Source: Planktotalea sp. (GTDB lineage: Bacteria; Pseudomonadota; Alphaproteobacteria; Rhodobacterales; Rhodobacteraceae). Taken from it: DNA of 64,000 nt. Shown here piece after piece: positions 1 through 8,507 of the stretch (position 1 is the stretch's first letter; the number at the start of each line of letters is the position of its first letter). The notes beneath the pieces were generated by a model that saw only the letters and a program-made list of their open reading frames with translations, made no database searches and had not been told where the DNA came from. The DNA is taken from NCBI RefSeq assembly GCF_018607995.1, contig NZ_JABBAL010000030.1, positions 310,001-374,000 on the forward strand, written 5' to 3'. A program made the translations under genes and the position numbers.

Positions 1-989
1 AACTCGATCTCCCTGATCCCACCGCGGCCAAGCTTCATATTATGTTCTGCCAGTTTGATCTTTCCACCCAGCCCTTTGTGTTCGCGATAGCGCAGGCGCA
101 TATCATGGGCGTCCTGAATGGCTGCAAAGTCTAGGTGCTTGCGCCATACGAAAGGCGTCAGCGTTTTCAAAAAACCTGCGCCTGCCTGAAAATCGCCTGC
201 ACAAGGACGCGCCTTGATGTAGGCGGCGCGTTCCCACGTGCGACCAAGGCTTTCATAATACCGCTCCGCCGCTTCCATCGCCATGCAAACTGGCGTGACA
301 CCAGGATCGGGGCGTAAGCGTAGATCCGTGCGGAACACGTAACCCTCCCCTGTCAGATCATTCAACATTGCCGCCATACGGCGGGTCGCACGCACGAATG
401 ACGCACGTGCATCGTGGAAATCGTCAGGTGCAAAACGGGTCTCGTCAAACAAACAGATAAGATCAATATCAGAGGAATAGTTCAGCTCATGCGCGCCCAT
501 CTTGCCCATGGCGAGCACGCTCATGCCACCCGCGTCCACAATGTTGCTCGCATCCATGCCCGGCAATTTATTCCGCGCAATTTCTGCGCCGATGGTCGAA
601 CGCAGCGCGCAATTGACCGCAAGGTCAGCAAAATTTGTAAGAACAGTGGTGACCTTTTCCAGCGGCCAAACGCCACCCAAATCCGCAAGACCTGTGATCA
701 AAGCGATACGCCGCTTGGCTTGGCGCAGCGTGGTTGACATGGCTTTGGACTCGACCTCTGGCAGGTCTGCGAAAAGTATTTCGACCGCCGCATTGGGGTC
801 GTCAAGCGCCTCCTCCAGCCACGTGGATTCTTTATAAATCAAACTCTTGAGATAGGGACTACAACCAGCGGCTCCTAAAACCAGATCGCGCAATTGGCCA
901 TCAAGTGCTGGTAGGAAACCAAGCGCTTCTTGCCCTAGTGAGGCATCAAATGGTGTTGGCACGCGCATGATGGACGAAAAATTGCTCAT
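1..989 (-). CDS. glnE: Glutamine synthetase adenylyltransferase/adenylyl-removing enzyme, 5' part
   Basis: GlnE attaches AMP to and removes it from a tyrosine of glutamine synthetase, under control of PII and glutamine. The gene runs off the left edge, so only about the first 329 of roughly 930 expected residues are present. No stop is met from the ATG at 989. The N-terminal nucleotidyltransferase signature is visible around residues 155-185 (GKMGAHELNYSSDIDL, with the metal-binding Asp pair). GRGGIREIE, typical of GlnE, lies at the window edge. This part corresponds to the deadenylylating half. It diverges from the ybaK remnant. Identification is firm. Confidence 0.93.
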   Translation of the reverse strand, partial: MSNFSSIMRVPTPFDASLGQEALGFLPALDGQLRDLVLGAAGCSPYLKSLIYKESTWLEEALDDPNAAVEILFADLPEVESKAMSTTLRQAKRRIALITGLADLGGVWPLEKVTTVLTNFADLAVNCALRSTIGAEIARNKLPGMDASNIVDAGGMSVLAMGKMGAHELNYSSDIDLICLFDETRFAPDDFHDARASFVRATRRMAAMLNDLTGEGYVFRTDLRLRPDPGVTPVCMAMEAAERYYESLGRTWERAAYIKARPCAGDFQAGAGFLKTLTPFVWRKHLDFAAIQDAHDMRLRYREHKGLGGKIKLAEHNMKLGRGGIREIE

Positions 990-1076
990 CCTTCTATGAA
1001 GTCGCGGTGCGGCGGGATTTGCAAGTCCACAATTGAAAGGTTCTAACGAGATCATCTTGATCAAAGGCGAACGAGC

Positions 1077-1545
1077 ATGAAGAAATCCTTGAAACGCGTG
1101 CACGCAGCGCTTATCGTAAAAGACTTACCCGATATAAACATCGAGACAGGCCAAGCAACGACCGCCCAAATGGCAGCGGAAGAAATTGGCTGCGTAGTCG
1201 ATCAAATCGTTAAATCCATCATTTTTCTCGGGGAGACTTCGGAGCACTGCATCTTGTTTCTGACTGCAGGCAGCAATCAGGTAGATGTGGCAAAGGCGTC
1301 AAAACTCGCGGGGGAGCCTTTTGGGCAAAGCCGATGCGACGGTGATCCGTCAGCAAACGGGATTTGCGATTGGCGGGGTTTCGCCCATCAGTTACCTTCG
1401 GCAGCCACGGGCGTTTTTCGATCCGAGATTGATAGAATTTGACGAAATTTGGGGGGCTGCGGGCATGCCACGCCATGTATTCAACGCTGCACTTGCAATA
1501 GTCTCACGCATCTCCGACGCGCAAACATATGATTTCAAGATATAA
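1077..1545 (+). pseudogene. ybaK: YbaK/EbsC-type aminoacyl-tRNA deacylase, frameshifted
   Basis: The reading frame from ATG 1077 matches the first half of a YbaK-domain protein, the family that hydrolyses mischarged Cys-tRNA(Pro) or related tRNAs (KSIIFLGE, KASKLAGEP). After GEP the homology moves to another frame, which reads LLGKADATVIRQQTGFAIGGVSP and ends at 1545. The switch lies in a run of four T at 1319-1322. Removing one T restores GEPLGKADA and a protein of about 155 residues, the usual family length. As it stands the product would lose the C-terminal half including the GIGGV-like loop. A homopolymer sequencing error is the alternative explanation. Confidence 0.8.
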
Positions 1546-1661
1546 ATCTAAATAATGTAAAAAACGTTCACATTAACCCTTTTGACACGCAGGAAAGCAA
1601 CCATCTTATTCAATGTGACAGTCATTCACATTTACAACGTAACCGAAAATAGGAATACCAC

Positions 1662-2078
1662 ATATCCACCCTCGACCTCGCCTACACTTCCCAGCCCCAA
1701 GGTTGGTTCGCCCGCTCTGAGGCCTGGCTCGACAGCAAAGGCAAAAGCGTGTGGATTGCGGCCATGGTGCTTGGCTTCATTTTTGTCTGGCCCGTCGGCC
1801 TCGCCCTTCTGTTTTATATGATCTGGAACAAACGCATGTTCTCACGTTCTTGCCGCACATCATCCGCCCGCCATGGCTTTTCAGCGATGCGCCCCTCTGG
1901 CAACACTGCCTTTGACGCCTACAAAGAAGACACGCTACGCCGCCTAGAAGACGAGCGAGGCGGCTTTGAAGATTTCTTGCAGCGCCTGCGTGACGCAAAG
2001 GACAAGGCAGAGTTTGACGAGTTCATTGATAACCACGCAAAAGTGGCCGCAAGCTCGAAAGAAACTGAAGACGCATAA
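1662..2078 (+). CDS. DUF2852 membrane protein, apparent ATA start
   Basis: This is a small inner-membrane protein of the DUF2852 family, function unknown. It has one strong membrane span (WIAAMVLGFIFVWPVGLALL) after an amphipathic stretch EAWLDSKGK, and a charged C-terminal part (RRLEDERGGFEDFLQRLRDAKDKAEFDEF). Family-like sequence (STLDLAYTSQ, then GWFARSEAWL) extends upstream of the first normal start, GTG 1749. The frame reaches back to ATA 1662-1664, which sits 7 bases after AGGA (1651-1654), just where a start would be expected. The original start was probably ATG and is now ATA. Translation may still begin weakly there, or at GTG 1749 giving 109 residues that keep the membrane span. The gene may be expressed or dead. 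Confidence 0.65.
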   Translation: MSTLDLAYTSQPQGWFARSEAWLDSKGKSVWIAAMVLGFIFVWPVGLALLFYMIWNKRMFSRSCRTSSARHGFSAMRPSGNTAFDAYKEDTLRRLEDERGGFEDFLQRLRDAKDKAEFDEFIDNHAKVAASSKETEDA

Positions 2079-2154
2079 GCAGTGAAAAACGCACGGACCG
2101 CCTTCTCCTCCCAAGGGCAGCCCGTATCCTCAAAACCAAACCCATAGAAGGACC

Positions 2155-2595
2155 ATGACCGAGACCTTCGCCAACCTTTCCGACCCGATCCAAGCGCCGC
2201 AATTTTATGCCTCTGTGCCAAGCAAGCGGCTCTATGCTGGGGTTCTCGATTCCATATTTACAATTGCTATGACATTGGCGTTCCCCTCCACGGCCTTCAT
2301 CGGCATGTTCTTTTTTCCCGTCCTAGCCCTGATCATCGGCTTTGCTTATCGCAGTCTGACAATCGCGTCCTCATCTGCAATCTTGGGGCATGCGTATGAT
2401 GTCTATCGAGCTGCGCGACGCGCGCGGTGAGCACTTTAATTTTTGCCGAGCGCTTGTGAAGGCCTTGGGTTCTTCGATCTCTGTCACGTTTTTTTTCTGA
2501 TCCAGATCGTGTCGATGATCTGCATGGCAGGCTCCGCACGTGGCCAAGGTCTGACTGACATGGCGCTGGGGCCGGTGATGATCAACCGCCGCTAA
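2155..2595 (+). pseudogene. RDD-family membrane protein, two compensating frameshifts
   Basis: From ATG 2155 (AGAAGGA upstream) the frame encodes the start of an RDD-type membrane protein: YASVPSKRLYAGVLDSIF, then a hydrophobic span with IGMFFFPVLALIIGFAYR. The family then continues in a second frame (GMRMMSIELRDARGEHF) and ends in the original frame as GLTDMALGPVMINRR with TAA 2593-2595. The first shift is one extra base near 2379-2388. The second is one missing base in the T8 run at 2489-2496. Total length equals 146 residues, as expected for the intact family member, so the two changes cancel but scramble the middle. Function of the family is poorly defined (membrane transport or lipid-linked roles have been suggested). 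Confidence 0.75.
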
Positions 2596-2679
2596 AGACC
2601 GGTTTTCGCTGCATCCAATTCTAGCTTGGATCATCTGGTGTTAGAGTGTTAGTTTCCAACCAAAGGAACCCTGACACGC

Positions 2680-3504
2680 ATGCGCCATTCGCTCCCCGTT
2701 GTTCCGCAGTTTTATGTGACTGCCCCGCAGCCCTGCCCTTATCTTGAGGGCAGGATAGAGCAGAAATTGTTCACAACCTTGCAAGGTGAAGGTGCGGAAA
2801 CCTTGAACAACAGCCTCTCAAAGCAAGGATTCCGGCGTTCGCAAAATGTGCTTTATCGCCCGACCTGCGCGGACTGTGCTGCGTGTTTGTCTGCCCGTAT
2901 CGAGGTCGCAGCCTTCGCCCCAAGCAAAAGCCAAAAGCGCGTCCTGAAACGGAATGCGCATCTCGTGCGCCGGGCCACATCGCCTTGGGCCACGGAAGAG
3001 CAATACGAAGTATTTCGCACCTATCTTGAATCTCGCCACGCGGCGGGTGGCATGGTCGATATGGACGTGTTCGAATTTGCAGCCATGGTTGAAGAAACCC
3101 CGATCCGCACCCGTGTGATCGAATACACGAACGAGTACACCTCAGTCCTTGAGGCCGTGTGTTTGACAGATGTGCTCGATGACGGGGTGAGCATGGTGTA
3201 TTCTTTCTATACCCCTGATGTCCCGCGCCAATCGCTTGGCACACATATCATTCTCGATCACATCGAGATCGCCCGGGCGGCCGCCTTGCCTTATGTTTAC
3301 TTGGGCTACTGGGTGCCGGGCAGTCCAAAGATGGGCTACAAAATCAGCTTTGAGGGTCTTGAGGTGTTCTCAGCTGGCGAATGGCACAAAATGCGCGACC
3401 CAAACGAGTTTAAGCCAACATTGCATCCACTTTCAACGCCATCTATCGCAAAACAAGTGGCTGGCATATCGCTTCCGGGTGGATACAAGGTTGTGCCGAA
3501 GTGA
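2680..3504 (+). CDS. bpt: Aspartate/glutamate leucyltransferase (N-degron pathway)
   Basis: Bpt transfers leucine from Leu-tRNA to proteins with N-terminal Asp or Glu and so marks them for ClpS/ClpAP degradation. The 274-residue product has the ATE N-terminal cysteine cluster ([11 protein letters not shown], about residues 62-72), the basic stretch [12 protein letters not shown] and the C-terminal ATE domain with [17 protein letters not shown]. Length is normal for the bacterial enzyme. The gene is followed by a bidirectional terminator and faces the TRAP operon. A second N-degron transferase, aat, lies at 50.2 kb. Confidence 0.93.
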   Translation: MRHSLPVVPQFYVTAPQPCPYLEGRIEQKLFTTLQGEGAETLNNSLSKQGFRRSQNVLYRPTCADCAACLSARIEVAAFAPSKSQKRVLKRNAHLVRRATSPWATEEQYEVFRTYLESRHAAGGMVDMDVFEFAAMVEETPIRTRVIEYTNEYTSVLEAVCLTDVLDDGVSMVYSFYTPDVPRQSLGTHIILDHIEIARAAALPYVYLGYWVPGSPKMGYKISFEGLEVFSAGEWHKMRDPNEFKPTLHPLSTPSIAKQVAGISLPGGYKVVPK

Positions 3505-3612
3505 ATAGGAGCGCTCGATTTTTCGGCTCTGCCTAGAATAAGGAACTAAGACGAAGTGAGAATACGGCATAACGGGTGTTATGTGATATCGAACAAACAA
3601 ACCGACCTTAAA

Positions 3613-3645
3613 AAAAGCGAGGCCAAGCGGCCTCGCTTTTCTTTT
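3613..3645. terminator. Bidirectional rho-independent terminator between bpt and dctM
   Basis: A 12-bp perfect stem (AAAAGCGAGGCC, 3613-3624, with GGCCTCGCTTTT, 3629-3640) closes on an AAGC loop. It is flanked by A-run and T-run sequence on the two sides, so it can stop transcripts from both bpt and the convergent TRAP operon. Confidence 0.85.
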
Positions 3646-3665
3646 CAACTCAACCAATGATCAAA

Positions 3666-6020
3666 TCAATTCGGGATCAGATCCGGTACGATTGTCACGA
3701 TGGCTGGGAACATCCAGAGCAGGCCCAAACCAACCACTTGGATCAACACGAACGGTGCAACCCCGCGATAGATATGGCCTGTTGTGACCCCTTTCGGTGC
3801 AACCCCGCGCAAGTAGAACAGCGCGAAGCCGAAGGGTGGTGTCAGAAACGACGTTTGTAAGTTCACCGCGATCATGATCGTCACCCATTTCGGGTCGAAT
3901 GTGCCGCCATAAATGACGGGGCCGACGATTGGGATCACGATGTAGATGATCTCTAGGAAATCAAGCACGAAACCGAGCACAAAGAGCACGAGCATCACGA
4001 TCAAGAAGACCGTCAGCTCATTGTCGAAACTCTTGAGGAACTGCTGGATATAGTGCTCGCCACCGAATGAAATCACGACAAGGTTCAAGACTTGCGAGCC
4101 GATCAGGATGGTGAAGACCATGCTGGTCACTTTGGCCGTTTCGCGTACGACGGGCGGTAGAATGCCCGCCTTGAACAAAACGTAGCAAGAGAACAGCAAG
4201 CCAAAGAACGCATAGAGCCAAGCCGTGTAGGCAAAGGCAAAGGCGATCCATGTCTCTAAGCTCGGGCTACCCTGGTTTACCCGCAAATCGAAGTTCACAC
4301 CTATCAGGATCATCAAGATCACTGCTAAGGTGGAGAAGATCACGACCTTGCCTGACTTGTCATCTTCACGCAATCGACGGTAGGCCGCGAGCATGATTGC
4401 ACCCCCTGCCCCAAGCGCCGCTGCGGGCGTTGGATTGGTGATCCCACCAAGGATCGAGCCTAGAACAGCCACGATCAAGATAAGCGGTGGGAAGACCACG
4501 CGAACCAGCTCGTTCTTGGAAAGCATAATGGCCGCAAAAGTACAGCCATAAAGTGCAATGGCCCATGGGATCAGCATAAGAACCACGGCGGCACCCGCAC
4601 TTGTTGTTGGGCGGATAAACAAGATATCCACCAACAGCCCAAGCACGACACCAATCAAGCCGATATAAATCGGGCGATGGTCCGCAGCGGGGCGTGCACC
4701 GCGCGCCGTAGTCAGGATCAATGCGAAGAGGATTGCAAGGATCGCAATGCCAGTGCCGATGGGCGCTGCCGCGTCTGCCTTAGCAACAACCGCTGCTGCG
4801 ATCTCTTCTTCAGATAGTTTCACGCTTTCTGCGACACCGCCTGCGGCTTCGATTTCAGCAGATTGGGTAATCGCCGCATCCCACGCCTCTTGACCATGCA
4901 GACCAATCATTGAAGCTTGGCATTGTTCGCTCACGTTTGTGCGCAGGCTCGCGCCTTGACCGATGTCTGTGTAGCTATCGACTTGAATGCTTTGGCTGCC
5001 CACCATGTTGAGATTGCTCATCAACATCAGACCCGCGATCAACGCGACCGGCACACCAAGGAACCATGTGAAGCTTTCAGAGCGCGTGATAACGTCGCCG
5101 TTGCTTACGCCCATTTCAACCGCAGGTGCTTTGCTAGGGTTCACCAAGGCGTAGCCGAATGCATAGAGCGCATAGAGCAACGCAAGCAAGATCCCCGGCA
5201 AAAGCGCTGCTTGGAACAATGTACCGACCGAGAGAACCGCAGGTTCACCAAGGTAAGTTAGAGCATCCGTACAGCCCGCTTCAATCGCACGCGACTCCTG
5301 TGCGGATGAGTAAAGATCCCCCGCCAAAGTGCCGAGCAAAACAATAACGATAGAAGGCGGAATTATCTGCCCCAACGTGCCTGAGGCTGCAATGACTCCT
5401 GTGGCGATTTCGGGCGAATAATTGTTGCGCAACATGGTCGGCAAGCTGAGCAGCCCCATGGTCACAACCGTCGCGCCCACAATTCCTGTGGAGGCCGCGA
5501 GAAACGCGCCCACAACTACAACAGACACAGCCAGACCACCGGGCAGCGGTCCAAAGACCTTTGCCATAGTTGTCAGCAAATCATTGGCAATCTTGGAACG
5601 TTCCAGTGTGATTCCCATCAAAACAAACATCAAAACTGCGAGAAGCGTTTCGATGGATTGTCCAGCCAGAACGCGTTCGTTCATGCGGTTCACAATAAAG
5701 GAAACGTTGCGATCAAGCGCGAATTCCCAACCACGTGGGAAGACGGGCTCTTCCATTCGGGGCAAATCGGGATATCGGAAGATCGAAATCGCATCCGCCT
5801 TGATCCCGGAATTGATTAGATCGACATACATCGCCGAGCCAGTATCAATCGCTTGGTGAATAAGCAGGCCCGCCCCATCCAGCATCGCAATGATGCCAAA
5901 AGAAATTACGCCAGCGCCACCAATGGCGAACGCCACAGGAAAGCCCGACAGGATGCCACCGAACAAACACAGGGCGACAATGATCAGGCCAATTTCTACG
6001 CCATCAAGTCCAAAAATCAT
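3666..6020 (-). CDS. dctM: TRAP transporter large permease, extended (DctM type)
   Basis: This is the large membrane subunit of a TRAP transporter, which moves organic acids inward with sodium. At 784 residues it is well above the common 420-470. Extra hydrophilic sequence (around residues 370-420, rich in Glu and Ala: AEIEAAGGVAESVKLSEEEI) and extra membrane spans sit in the middle. DctM signatures are clear: GFPVAFAIGG near the N-terminus, AASGTLGQIIPPSIVIVLLG, and the C-terminal TPPFGFALFYLRGVAP. The long form is typical of TRAP systems annotated as mannitol/chloroaromatic type. It is the last gene of the dctP-dctQ-dctM operon, 74 bases after dctQ. Confidence 0.9.
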   Translation of the reverse strand: MIFGLDGVEIGLIIVALCLFGGILSGFPVAFAIGGAGVISFGIIAMLDGAGLLIHQAIDTGSAMYVDLINSGIKADAISIFRYPDLPRMEEPVFPRGWEFALDRNVSFIVNRMNERVLAGQSIETLLAVLMFVLMGITLERSKIANDLLTTMAKVFGPLPGGLAVSVVVVGAFLAASTGIVGATVVTMGLLSLPTMLRNNYSPEIATGVIAASGTLGQIIPPSIVIVLLGTLAGDLYSSAQESRAIEAGCTDALTYLGEPAVLSVGTLFQAALLPGILLALLYALYAFGYALVNPSKAPAVEMGVSNGDVITRSESFTWFLGVPVALIAGLMLMSNLNMVGSQSIQVDSYTDIGQGASLRTNVSEQCQASMIGLHGQEAWDAAITQSAEIEAAGGVAESVKLSEEEIAAAVVAKADAAAPIGTGIAILAILFALILTTARGARPAADHRPIYIGLIGVVLGLLVDILFIRPTTSAGAAVVLMLIPWAIALYGCTFAAIMLSKNELVRVVFPPLILIVAVLGSILGGITNPTPAAALGAGGAIMLAAYRRLREDDKSGKVVIFSTLAVILMILIGVNFDLRVNQGSPSLETWIAFAFAYTAWLYAFFGLLFSCYVLFKAGILPPVVRETAKVTSMVFTILIGSQVLNLVVISFGGEHYIQQFLKSFDNELTVFLIVMLVLFVLGFVLDFLEIIYIVIPIVGPVIYGGTFDPKWVTIMIAVNLQTSFLTPPFGFALFYLRGVAPKGVTTGHIYRGVAPFVLIQVVGLGLLWMFPAIVTIVPDLIPN

Positions 6021-6094
6021 CGACTACGCCTCCCACACATTGGTTGCATTTTCGAAATGCATAATCGGTTCCCACTTTTGCTGAAAATGCGCCA

Positions 6095-7021
6095 TTAGTG
6101 CGTCCCCTCATAAGCTTCTTCACCCTCACCGAGCGTGTCTTTGTCGAGGTACTTGCCCTCACTTTCTGGACCCTCTTTCCACTCAAGATAAGAGCGGTAG
6201 AAGAACGCAATTGCTTGCAAGAACACCATCACAGTGAAGGCAACGAGCAGGATCTTGAAAAGGAAGTAAGCGGTAAATCCGTTGGGTGAAAAACCGATAG
6301 TTTCTACGTTCCACTTCAGCAATTTGGATTTACGCATCAAAAGGTCAATGTTGTCAGACGCGGACACCTTTGGCGTCACAAGATGACGCCACATAAAGTA
6401 CCAGCCATACATCCAAATCAACACAGCAGCCGGCATCATGAACAGGAGCGAACCGACCATGTCGATCACCTTCTTGGAGCGGTATTTGACAGCTGAATAG
6501 ACCAAATCCACGCGCACGTGGCTGCCCTGTACAAAGGTATATGTTACGCAAAGACAGACGACTAACGCATTGTAAAGCTTGAGTTCTTCCGCGAACCACG
6601 AAATGTCGAATTGAAGCGGGATACCGAAGCCGAAAGAAATATCTGGGCGCGTGAAAATACGCTGCATGAAGACGATAACGATCTGCTGGATCACCATAAA
6701 AAGACCCGCCCATGCGAAGAAACGTCCTACCGAATTGGCAAATCCTTCTAGGATACGCACGCAGCCCCACATGATCGAATTTCGCCAAATGCCAACGGCC
6801 GTGAGGATCAAGAATGCCGTGAAGACGACGAAGAAAAACTCGACAGAACCACCGTAATAGATGAACCGCATCAGGGATTGGCTATTGGACCAATCGAGCC
6901 AGCTGGCCGGATGGGTAATTGCATAACCGAAGTTATAGAATGCCATGCCAATGTTCTGAATAAACCAGAGCAAACCATCGCCTATCGCGGCGAATGCTCC
7001 GCGAGACGCTTCATCCGTCAT
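6095..7021 (-). CDS. dctQ: TRAP transporter small permease, extended (DctQ type)
   Basis: The product is the small membrane subunit linking the binding protein to DctM. It is 308 residues, longer than the usual 160-200, with an additional N-terminal segment (MTDEASRGAFAAIGDGL onward) before the conserved core. The core includes WAGLFMVIQQIVIVFMQRIF, SWFAEELKLYNALVVCL and GSHVRVDLVY, which match the DctQ pattern of a membrane span followed by a VDL motif. Hydrophobic spans recur through the protein and the C-terminus is acidic. It lies between dctP and dctM in the same operon. Confidence 0.88.
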   Translation of the reverse strand: MTDEASRGAFAAIGDGLLWFIQNIGMAFYNFGYAITHPASWLDWSNSQSLMRFIYYGGSVEFFFVVFTAFLILTAVGIWRNSIMWGCVRILEGFANSVGRFFAWAGLFMVIQQIVIVFMQRIFTRPDISFGFGIPLQFDISWFAEELKLYNALVVCLCVTYTFVQGSHVRVDLVYSAVKYRSKKVIDMVGSLLFMMPAAVLIWMYGWYFMWRHLVTPKVSASDNIDLLMRKSKLLKWNVETIGFSPNGFTAYFLFKILLVAFTVMVFLQAIAFFYRSYLEWKEGPESEGKYLDKDTLGEGEEAYEGTH

Positions 7022-7102
7022 CGGTGTCCCCCCTTAAGAAAACCTGTCTTGCTGGCAACGCTATTTGAATAACGCGCTGCTCGTTTTAGGCAAGGAATAG
7101 GC

Positions 7103-7131
7103 TGGGCCACAGCGCGCGATGCGTGGGCCCA
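7103..7131. promoter_or_regulatory. Hairpin between dctP and dctQ
   Basis: An inverted repeat, TGGGCCAC (7103-7110) with GTGGGCCCA (7123-7131) and a one-base bulge, lies in the 132-base gap after the binding-protein gene. Hairpins here commonly protect the upstream mRNA, giving more binding protein than permease. That role is inferred. Confidence 0.5.
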
Positions 7132-7153
7132 ACCAAGTCGTTTCTGCCTCGTT

Positions 7154-8239
7154 TTAGCCGCCCAGAACGCGGTTACGCTGCTGAACGTAGAAGCCGTCAG
7201 ACTTGTCGATCCAAGAAGAGCTGGACGCCATGGACTCTTCGAAGGACTTACGTGTCTTCGCGAAGATTTCGTCGCCCATGTTTTCGTCCATGACTTCTGC
7301 GGACGCTTTACCGAATGCATCCCAAACGTCGTCAGAGAACTGCAGAACTTTAACGCCCTGAGACTGAAGACGCGCAAGCGCAGCACCGTTGTTTGCAAGT
7401 GTCTCAGACAACTGCAAGTGCGTTGTCGCCATACATGCGTTGGAGATGATTGCCTGATGCTGTGGGGACAGGTCGTTGTAAACGTCGAGGTTTACACCAG
7501 CCGCAAGACCGGAACCTGGCTCGTGGAAGCCCGCAGCGTAGTAGACTTTCGCAACTTCTTGGAAGCCGGCGCGCTCGTCAGCCATTGGGCCAACCCACTC
7601 AAGACCGTCCAAAGCACCAGAAGATAGCGCTTGATACAGCTCGCCGCCTGGAATGTTCTGAACAGATGCGCCCAGTTTACCAAGCACTTTGCCGCCAAGA
7701 CCTGGCATACGGAACTTCAAACCGTTGAAGTCTGCCGCAGATGCGATCTCTTTACGGAACCAACCACCGGACTGGGAACCGGAGTTACCAGCAAGGAAGG
7801 ACTTCAGGTTGAAGATCTCGCCCAGCTCGGAGTGCAGCTCGTGGCCGCCGCCGTGGTGGTACCAGTTTGTCAGCTCTTGCGCTGTACCGCCGAATGGAAC
7901 AGCTGTGAAATATGCATACGCAGGGTGCTGACCGATAAAGTAGTAGTCCGCAGAGTGATACATGTCTGCTTGACCAGAAGACACAGCGTCAAACACTTCA
8001 AGCGCGCCAACCAGCTCGCCCGGTGCTTTCTTGTCGATGGTCAATTGACCGTCAGACATCGCGCCGACCATATCCTGCAGGTATGTTGCCGCGTCGTCAA
8101 GAACAGCAAAGCCACGTGGCCAAGACTGAACCATGGTCAGAACACGCTTGCCCTGTGCATAAGCAGGTGCTGCAAGTGTTGCCGCTGCTGCCGCGGAGCC
8201 GCCAAGTGCGGATGTTTTTAGAAAAGAACGACGATCCAT
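7154..8239 (-). CDS. dctP: TRAP transporter periplasmic binding protein (TakP-like)
   Basis: This is the solute receptor of the TRAP system, exported to the periplasm. The N-terminus is a Tat-type signal (MDRRSFLKTSALGG, then an Ala-rich segment ending APAYAQ). The mature part has the DctP fold signatures MVQSWPRGF, HSADYYFIGQHPAYAYFTAVPFG, FNGLKFRMPGLGGKVLGKLG and GALDGLEWVGP. Length (361) and these motifs resemble the subgroup containing TakP of Rhodobacter sphaeroides, which binds 2-oxo acids, so a keto or carboxylic acid ligand is likely but not proven. A good Shine-Dalgarno GGGAGG precedes ATG 8239. First gene of its operon. Confidence 0.9.
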   Translation of the reverse strand: MDRRSFLKTSALGGSAAAAATLAAPAYAQGKRVLTMVQSWPRGFAVLDDAATYLQDMVGAMSDGQLTIDKKAPGELVGALEVFDAVSSGQADMYHSADYYFIGQHPAYAYFTAVPFGGTAQELTNWYHHGGGHELHSELGEIFNLKSFLAGNSGSQSGGWFRKEIASAADFNGLKFRMPGLGGKVLGKLGASVQNIPGGELYQALSSGALDGLEWVGPMADERAGFQEVAKVYYAAGFHEPGSGLAAGVNLDVYNDLSPQHQAIISNACMATTHLQLSETLANNGAALARLQSQGVKVLQFSDDVWDAFGKASAEVMDENMGDEIFAKTRKSFEESMASSSSWIDKSDGFYVQQRNRVLGG

Positions 8240-8366
8240 TTAGAATCCTCCCAGATGTGGTGATGCGTGAGAAGGCAAGATGGATCAGCCCTCCCAGCGC
8301 GGATCGTTTCAAGTGAAAATACCCTACCCAGCAAAATTGCAGAGCGGAATACCAAGTTATGCGTAG

Positions 8367-8387
8367 AGACGCGGTTTTTTCGCGTCT
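8367..8387. promoter_or_regulatory. Inverted repeat in the dctP/kinase divergent region
   Basis: AGACGCG (8367-8373) and CGCGTCT (8381-8387) form a perfect 7-bp dyad around GTTTTTT. It lies about 130 bases upstream of dctP and 120 upstream of the kinase gene. It could be an operator or a short hairpin. Nothing in the sequence decides between these. Confidence 0.4.
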
Positions 8388-8440
8388 TTTCGCATGAAAA
8401 CAGGCATTTTGTGTCTAATCACCGATCCTTTCTGTGAACG

Positions 8441-8450
8441 CCCCCCCCCC
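8441..8450. repeat. Poly-C tract of ten in the dctP/kinase promoter region
   Basis: Ten consecutive C lie 57 bases before the kinase start. Tracts of this length are prone to slipped-strand change and, between divergent promoters, could alter expression. No further repeat unit is present. Confidence 0.7.
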
Positions 8451-8480
8451 TGAGCTCTAACGCGCAAGCGCTATTGCTTT

Positions 8481-8498
8481 GATTCGCTTTCGATTCGC
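8481..8498. promoter_or_regulatory. Tandem GATTCGC repeat before the kinase gene
   Basis: GATTCGC occurs at 8481-8487 and 8492-8498, with starts 11 bases apart, about one helical turn, ending 9 bases before ATG 8508. The phasing would suit a dimeric regulator binding one face of the DNA, for example the LuxR-type regulator encoded downstream. This is inference. Confidence 0.3.
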
Positions 8499-8507
8499 AG
8501 ATAGCAA

